Below, in pieces: positions 60,058-64,000 of a DNA stretch of 64,000 nt. The notes under the pieces were generated by a model. It saw only the letters and a program-made list of their open reading frames with translations. It was not told the DNA's origin and did not search any database. Every line of letters begins with the position of its first letter. The first letter of the stretch is position 1. The stretch comes from Gammaproteobacteria bacterium (GTDB taxonomy: Bacteria > Pseudomonadota > Gammaproteobacteria > Pseudomonadales > Azotimanducaceae). Position numbers and translations under genes: made by a program. The DNA lies in contig QJYB01000061.1 in NCBI GenBank assembly GCA_003247835.1, forward strand, positions 1-64,000, read 5' to 3'.

Positions 60058-60906
60058 GTGAACACTACGTCAAGAAAGCTGGACATCTCGACGTGGGCCG
60101 GTTACGCCGTGGTGACTGCCGTCATCGTTGCCGCCTGGTCCCTTCGCGACGAAAACCTGATCCGGGCCGAGGTGGGGCTGGGCTACTGGCTCGGTATCGC
60201 CGGCGGTTCCCTGATGCTCCTGCTCCTCATCTACCCGCTGCGCAAGCGGCTCAAGGCGCTGGCGTGGATGGGGTCCGTTCGGTTCTGGTTCCGGACGCAC
60301 ATGATCTTCGGAATCCTGGGTCCGTTGCTGGTACTGCTTCACAGTAACTTCACGCTCGGCTCGCTGAACGGCAGGGTCGCTCTCTTCTGCACGCTGATCG
60401 TCGCGGGCAGCGGCATCTTCGGTCGCTACCTCTACGCCAAGATCCACTACGGCATGTACGGCCACAAAGCAACGCTGGAGTCACTGCAGGCGGACATGGC
60501 CGCCGACAGCAATGCCGGCGGGTTGCCAGTGGTCGCGCTCATCAGTCAGCGGTTGCAGCCGCACGAGCAGGCGGTGCTGAGCCGATCCCGGGGTATTCTG
60601 GCATCCGTGATCGGCATGATGACCGCCCCGCTCACCGTCGCCCACCTGAGATTCCGGCTGAAGCGGGATCTGAAGCGTCTCGTCGACGAACGCCTGAACG
60701 GCGCTCCGGCGCTGCGCAACCATCGGCAGCGGCTGCTCGCGAGCGCCACGGGTTATCTGGACCGGCGTCTGGAGACCTACCGCAAGTTCGCCCAGCTGCG
60801 CGGCTGCGAACGGCTGTTCAGCCTCTGGCACGTCGTGCACTTCCCGCTGTTTCTGGTCATGGTGGCCGCAGCCATCGTTCACGTGGTGGCGGTGCATGCG
60901 TATTAG
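60058..60906 (+). CDS. Histidine-rich membrane protein, possible cytochrome b-type quinone/haem subunit
   Basis: 282 residues from GTG at 60058. Membrane segments near residues 12-30, 42-60, 76-98 and 105-124, and a last one at 258-280. His residues are placed for haem: RTHMIFGILGPLLVLLHSNF in one helix and LWHVVHFPLFLVMVAAAIVH at the C-terminus. A soluble helical insert (about 125-250) separates them. It resembles cytochrome b561/ferric-reductase-like proteins but I cannot place it in a named family. Its last 11 nt overlap the 21-haem cytochrome gene, so it is likely the inner-membrane link that feeds it. Confidence 0.75.
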   Translation: MNTTSRKLDISTWAGYAVVTAVIVAAWSLRDENLIRAEVGLGYWLGIAGGSLMLLLLIYPLRKRLKALAWMGSVRFWFRTHMIFGILGPLLVLLHSNFTLGSLNGRVALFCTLIVAGSGIFGRYLYAKIHYGMYGHKATLESLQADMAADSNAGGLPVVALISQRLQPHEQAVLSRSRGILASVIGMMTAPLTVAHLRFRLKRDLKRLVDERLNGAPALRNHRQRLLASATGYLDRRLETYRKFAQLRGCERLFSLWHVVHFPLFLVMVAAAIVHVVAVHAY

Positions 60907-62437
60907 CCGGACCGTCGGCTTCCTTGTGATCCTCTGTGCGGGTCCGATACTCCATGCGGCGACGATCGAGAGCCTGGTCATGCCCGGCCCCGTCATCGAG
61001 GGTCACGCAAAGACGGAGGAGAACTGCGGCGCCTGCCACAACCTCTTCGAGCGGACCGCGCAGCGCGGCCTGTGCCTCGAGTGCCACGATCGGATCGCCG
61101 CGGACGCCACCGCCGGCACCGGCTTCCATGGCCGCGACGACACCGCCCGGACCGCCGACTGCAAGGCCTGCCACACCGAGCACAAAGGCCGGGACGCGGA
61201 CATCATCGGTCTGCAGCCCACGCTCTTCGATCACGATGCCACCGACTTCCCCCTCACCGGGGCGCATGTCGGTGAGGCCTGCGCGAGCTGCCACGCGGAG
61301 AACCTCCGCTACGCCGAAGCGCCGGGCGCCTGCGCGGACTGTCACGCGGACGACGACGTTCACAAGGGGTCTCTCGGCGGCGCCTGCGCGGACTGCCATC
61401 AGACCGCAGCCTGGCGTGATGCGGATTTCGACCACGACACGACGGATTTCCCGCTGCGCGGTGTGCACGCAGAAACCACCTGTCTGGGCTGCCACGAGAG
61501 CCAGCTGTTCGATGCGCCGGGTGCGCAGTGCATCGACTGCCACCGTGTCGATGACGTTCACAAGGGGCGCAACGGCACGGCCTGCGCCGACTGTCATGGC
61601 GTGGAATCGTGGGAGACCCGATTCGATCACGAAGCCGAGACCGGTTTCGCGCTGCTCGGCGCGCATGCCGATCTCGCCTGCCGCAACTGCCACGTCGACG
61701 AGAGCACCTACGAAGGCCTGCCTGCGGACTGCAGAGGCTGCCACGCCGGCGACGACGTGCACCTCGGCCGCAATGGTTCCGACTGCGCCAGCTGCCACAG
61801 GCAGGACAAGTGGTCCATCGAATTCGATCACGAAGCCGAGACCGGCTATGCGCTCATGGGCACTCACGCCGGCCTCGCCTGCGCCGACTGCCATACCGAA
61901 GATCTGGAAACACCGCTGCCGGTGGACTGCGTGGGCTGCCACGACACGAACGACCCGCACGGCGGCACGCTCGACACCTGCAGCAACTGTCACGGCCAGG
62001 CCCACTGGGATGAGGACATGCGCTTCCAGCACGATCTGACGAGCTTCGCGCTGGTGGGCCTGCACCGCGTGACGTCCTGCGAGCAGTGCCACGATACGCT
62101 GGTATTCTCACCGCTCGGGCACGACTGCATGACATGTCACGCGGATGAGGACGTCCATGGCGGCGCAATGGGTGAACGCTGTGACAGCTGCCACAACCCG
62201 GCGGGGTGGGAGCACTGGTCGTTCGACCACGCCGTGGCGACCGGTTTTGCGCTGGAGGGCGCTCATGCCTCCCTCGCCTGCGCCGACTGCCACCCTGCCA
62301 ACCGCCCGGTCGGCAATCAGTCGCGCGCCTGCGTGGCGTGCCATCGCGGCGATGACGTGCACAATGGCCGTTTCGGCCAGAACTGCGACCGCTGCCACAC
62401 CGGCACGAGCTTCGAGGAGTTGAAGGATGACCTCTGA
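60896..62437 (+). CDS. 21-haem c-type cytochrome
   Basis: 513 residues from ATG at 60896. The signal peptide ends near LHAA (about residue 22). I count 21 CXXCH haem-binding motifs, roughly one per 23 residues. The body repeats a unit of about 65-70 residues with three haems, of the form FDH-ATGFAL-GAH-C..CH-P..C..CH-DDVH-G-C..CH; the FDH and GAH/DDVH histidines are placed as distal axial ligands for bis-His haems. It is a cytochrome c3-like periplasmic or surface electron carrier. It overlaps the genes on both sides, so it is one transcript with the membrane protein and the 17-haem cytochrome. Confidence 0.95.
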   Translation: MRISRTVGFLVILCAGPILHAATIESLVMPGPVIEGHAKTEENCGACHNLFERTAQRGLCLECHDRIAADATAGTGFHGRDDTARTADCKACHTEHKGRDADIIGLQPTLFDHDATDFPLTGAHVGEACASCHAENLRYAEAPGACADCHADDDVHKGSLGGACADCHQTAAWRDADFDHDTTDFPLRGVHAETTCLGCHESQLFDAPGAQCIDCHRVDDVHKGRNGTACADCHGVESWETRFDHEAETGFALLGAHADLACRNCHVDESTYEGLPADCRGCHAGDDVHLGRNGSDCASCHRQDKWSIEFDHEAETGYALMGTHAGLACADCHTEDLETPLPVDCVGCHDTNDPHGGTLDTCSNCHGQAHWDEDMRFQHDLTSFALVGLHRVTSCEQCHDTLVFSPLGHDCMTCHADEDVHGGAMGERCDSCHNPAGWEHWSFDHAVATGFALEGAHASLACADCHPANRPVGNQSRACVACHRGDDVHNGRFGQNCDRCHTGTSFEELKDDL

Positions 62438-63908
62438 TCGCGCTCGCATGTCAGGCATTCGGACGCGCTGGTCCGGCGCGGCGCTGATCCTGGTGCTGGC
62501 GATCACGGGAAAAACGGCGCTGGCCATGGAGCGCGCAGACCATTACGGGTTCGGCTTCGACCTGGACGGTGCGCACAGCGAGGTGGCCTGCGAGTCCTGC
62601 CACGTGCGCGGCATCTTCAAGGGCACGCCGCGGGAGTGCGGATACTGCCATGACGGCACCGGCATCTACGCCAGCTCGTTCCGTTCGCTCAACCACCCGC
62701 TGACGACGGAGAACTGCGAGGCCTGCCACACCACCACCAACTGGGTCGCCGTCAGCAACGTCGACCACGGCGAGGTGATCGGCAGCTGCTCGTCCTGCCA
62801 CAATGGGCGCATCGCCGAAGGCATGCCCCCCGGTCATCTGCAGACGACGGATGAGTGCGACAGCTGCCATACGGACGTCGGCTGGCAGCTGGTGATGTTC
62901 AATCACGAGGGCATCGTCGACGGCTGCGTGAGCTGCCACAACGGTGTACGGGCAACGGGTAAGCACCCACAGCACGTCGCGAGCTCCGATCTGTGCGAGA
63001 GCTGCCACAGCACCGCCGCCTGGATACCCGTGCTCTACTTCGATCACACCGGTGTCACCGGCGGGTGCGCGAGCTGCCACGATGGTGTCACCGCAAGCGG
63101 CAAGAATCCCCAGCACATTCAGAGTACGAACGTGTGCGAGGACTGCCACACCACCGAGTACTGGTCGCCCGTGGTCACCGTCGACCACGCCCAGATCCTT
63201 GGCTCCTGCGCATCCTGCCATGACGGGGTGACCGCAACCGGCAAGCATCCGCAGCACATCGCGAGCTCCAATGTCTGCGACGACTGCCATACCACGGATG
63301 CCTGGCTGCCCGCCGTCTTCGACCACGGCAGCGTCAGCCCCGGCACCTGCGCGACCTGCCACGACGGAGTGACCGCAACCGGTAAACATCCCCAGCACCT
63401 GGTGACCAACCTGTCCTGCGACGCCTGCCACTCAACGATCGCCTGGATTCCGGCGATCTTCGACCACACCAATGTCACCCCGGGGACCTGCGCGAGCTGC
63501 CACGACGGGGTGACGGCAACCGGACAGGATCCCGGCCACTTCATGACCAGCGCCTCCTGCGACGACTGTCACAGCACCACGTTCTGGACACCGGATCAGT
63601 TCGTGCACACCTCACCTGCCTATCCGGGAGACCACGCCGTCAGCCTGCAGTGCACGGACTGCCACGGCGGCAACAGCGAGATCGTCACCTGGACCGCAGC
63701 GGCCTATCAGCCCGACTGCGCAGGATGCCACGCCAACGACTTCACCCCGGGCCCGCACCGGAAGCACAACAATCCGGACACCAACTACACCGTCGACGAG
63801 CTTCGTGACTGCACCGGTGCCTGCCACATCTACACGGACAGCTCCCTGTCCACCGTCGAAACGTTCCGGCCCGGGCCGCAGCACAGCGTCCGCAGCATTC
63901 AGTTCTGA
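62427..63908 (+). CDS. 17(+1)-haem repeat cytochrome
   Basis: 493 residues from ATG at 62427, overlapping the previous stop by 11 nt. The signal peptide ends near ALA (about residue 33). I count 17 CXXCH motifs plus one CX3CH (CTGACH near the C-terminus). Residues about 165-400 are five near-identical tandem units of about 47 residues, each CASCHDGVTATGKHPQH then CDDCHTTDAW then FDH, giving two haems per unit with His ligands supplied by PQH and FDH. This matches the repeat type found in large outer-surface cytochromes of metal-reducing bacteria. It is exported and probably sits outside or at the outer membrane. Confidence 0.95.
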   Translation: MTSDRARMSGIRTRWSGAALILVLAITGKTALAMERADHYGFGFDLDGAHSEVACESCHVRGIFKGTPRECGYCHDGTGIYASSFRSLNHPLTTENCEACHTTTNWVAVSNVDHGEVIGSCSSCHNGRIAEGMPPGHLQTTDECDSCHTDVGWQLVMFNHEGIVDGCVSCHNGVRATGKHPQHVASSDLCESCHSTAAWIPVLYFDHTGVTGGCASCHDGVTASGKNPQHIQSTNVCEDCHTTEYWSPVVTVDHAQILGSCASCHDGVTATGKHPQHIASSNVCDDCHTTDAWLPAVFDHGSVSPGTCATCHDGVTATGKHPQHLVTNLSCDACHSTIAWIPAIFDHTNVTPGTCASCHDGVTATGQDPGHFMTSASCDDCHSTTFWTPDQFVHTSPAYPGDHAVSLQCTDCHGGNSEIVTWTAAAYQPDCAGCHANDFTPGPHRKHNNPDTNYTVDELRDCTGACHIYTDSSLSTVETFRPGPQHSVRSIQF

Positions 63909-63910
63909 CC

Positions 63911-64000
63911 ATGATGCGACGAATCCTCATCCTGCTGCTCCTGGTCGTGCCGCTCACCGCCAACGCTGCCGCGCTGCTGCGAGACGTCTTCTATCAGGAT
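63911..64000 (+). CDS. Exported protein, N-terminal fragment (cut by window end)
   Basis: Thirty codons from ATG at 63911 (a second ATG follows at once), 2 bp after the 17-haem cytochrome stop, running open to the end of the window. The sequence is a clean signal peptide (two Arg, then a Leu/Ile/Val-rich core, ending TANAA) followed by LLRDVFYQD. Position predicts a partner of the cytochromes, for example an outer-membrane barrel or another cytochrome, but nothing in the visible part decides this. Confidence 0.7.
   Translation, partial: MMRRILILLLLVVPLTANAAALLRDVFYQD

Noticed and set aside
58509-60347. 612-codon plus-strand frame across the flavoprotein gene
   Set aside because: Antisense to the FeS flavoprotein and then out of frame with the membrane protein at 60058; no domain seen.
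62890-63560. Regularly spaced DNA repeats resembling a CRISPR or satellite array
   Set aside because: The repeats are in frame and encode the 47-residue two-haem units of the cytochrome; unit divergence follows codon positions.
1-64000. rRNA, tRNA, transposase, integrase, phage or toxin-antitoxin genes
   Set aside because: None recognised on either strand; the region reads as ordinary chromosome with accessory metabolic clusters.

Overview
The window is GC-rich, gene-dense bacterial chromosome. Everything in it is consistent with a free-living Gram-negative proteobacterium, most likely a gammaproteobacterium: there is a TonB-dependent receptor, outer-membrane porins, an inner-membrane ABC nitrate system, multihaem cytochromes, and TolB/FlgO-like TPR membrane proteins. 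I cannot name the genus. I see no rRNA, tRNA, CRISPR array, insertion sequence or phage gene. No stretch longer than 300 bases lacks a gene; the longest gaps (about 18816-19088 and 32951-33235) hold regulatory-looking sequence.

Layout. 1-3230: a short membrane protein, a VOC-fold enzyme, a small protein and a TauD/TfdA dioxygenase. 3254-8727: a five-gene minus-strand regulon (luciferase-like monooxygenase, cyclase/hydrolase, TetR repressor, TonB receptor, VOC enzyme). Two copies of one inverted repeat (ATAAC-N4-GTTAY) sit before its two transcription units. 8800-13888: an alpha/beta hydrolase and a Yip1-type membrane protein, divergent from a 1013-residue class III cyclase/AAA/TPR protein. 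13892-18815: a 1195-residue protein that joins a DyP-type peroxidase to a cytochrome P450-like module, with a small partner gene, divergent from a Crp/Fnr-type regulator across a perfect palindrome. 19089-26558: assorted metabolic genes (luciferase-like monooxygenase, ThDP enzyme, GFA and CPXCG zinc proteins, NTF2-like protein, crotonase) plus an M48 lipoprotein and TPR protein pair. 26715-30968: an operon of cupredoxin-like protein, outer-membrane protein and GGDEF/EAL protein. 30965-32950: a methyltransferase and a PECR-like SDR.

33084-46436 is a complete nitrate assimilation locus: porin, NasT, NasS, NrtABD, an FAD oxidoreductase, NirB, NirD and NasA. It has two attenuator-like leader RNAs, one before the porin and one, with a clear intrinsic terminator, before nrtA. 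NasT is an ANTAR antiterminator and NasS its nitrate-sensing partner, so the natural reading is that nitrate or nitrite releases NasT to let RNA polymerase pass these leaders.

46472-56761: a MarR regulator divergent from a large CBM9/DUF5916-type surface protein, a hydrolase, a TonB-C protein, an Lrp regulator with a LysE exporter, an MFS exporter, a START-domain protein and RecQ. 56810-64000: an ankyrin-repeat protein and a membrane-anchored iron-sulfur flavoprotein, divergent from a histidine-rich membrane protein and two very large c-type cytochromes (21 CXXCH, then 17 CXXCH plus one CX3CH), followed by an exported protein cut by the window end. This last block looks like a long-range electron conduit.

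Most interesting items: the DyP-P450 fusion with its small partner and Crp-type regulator, the multihaem conduit, the two-operator TetR catabolic regulon, and the paired nitrate leader RNAs.
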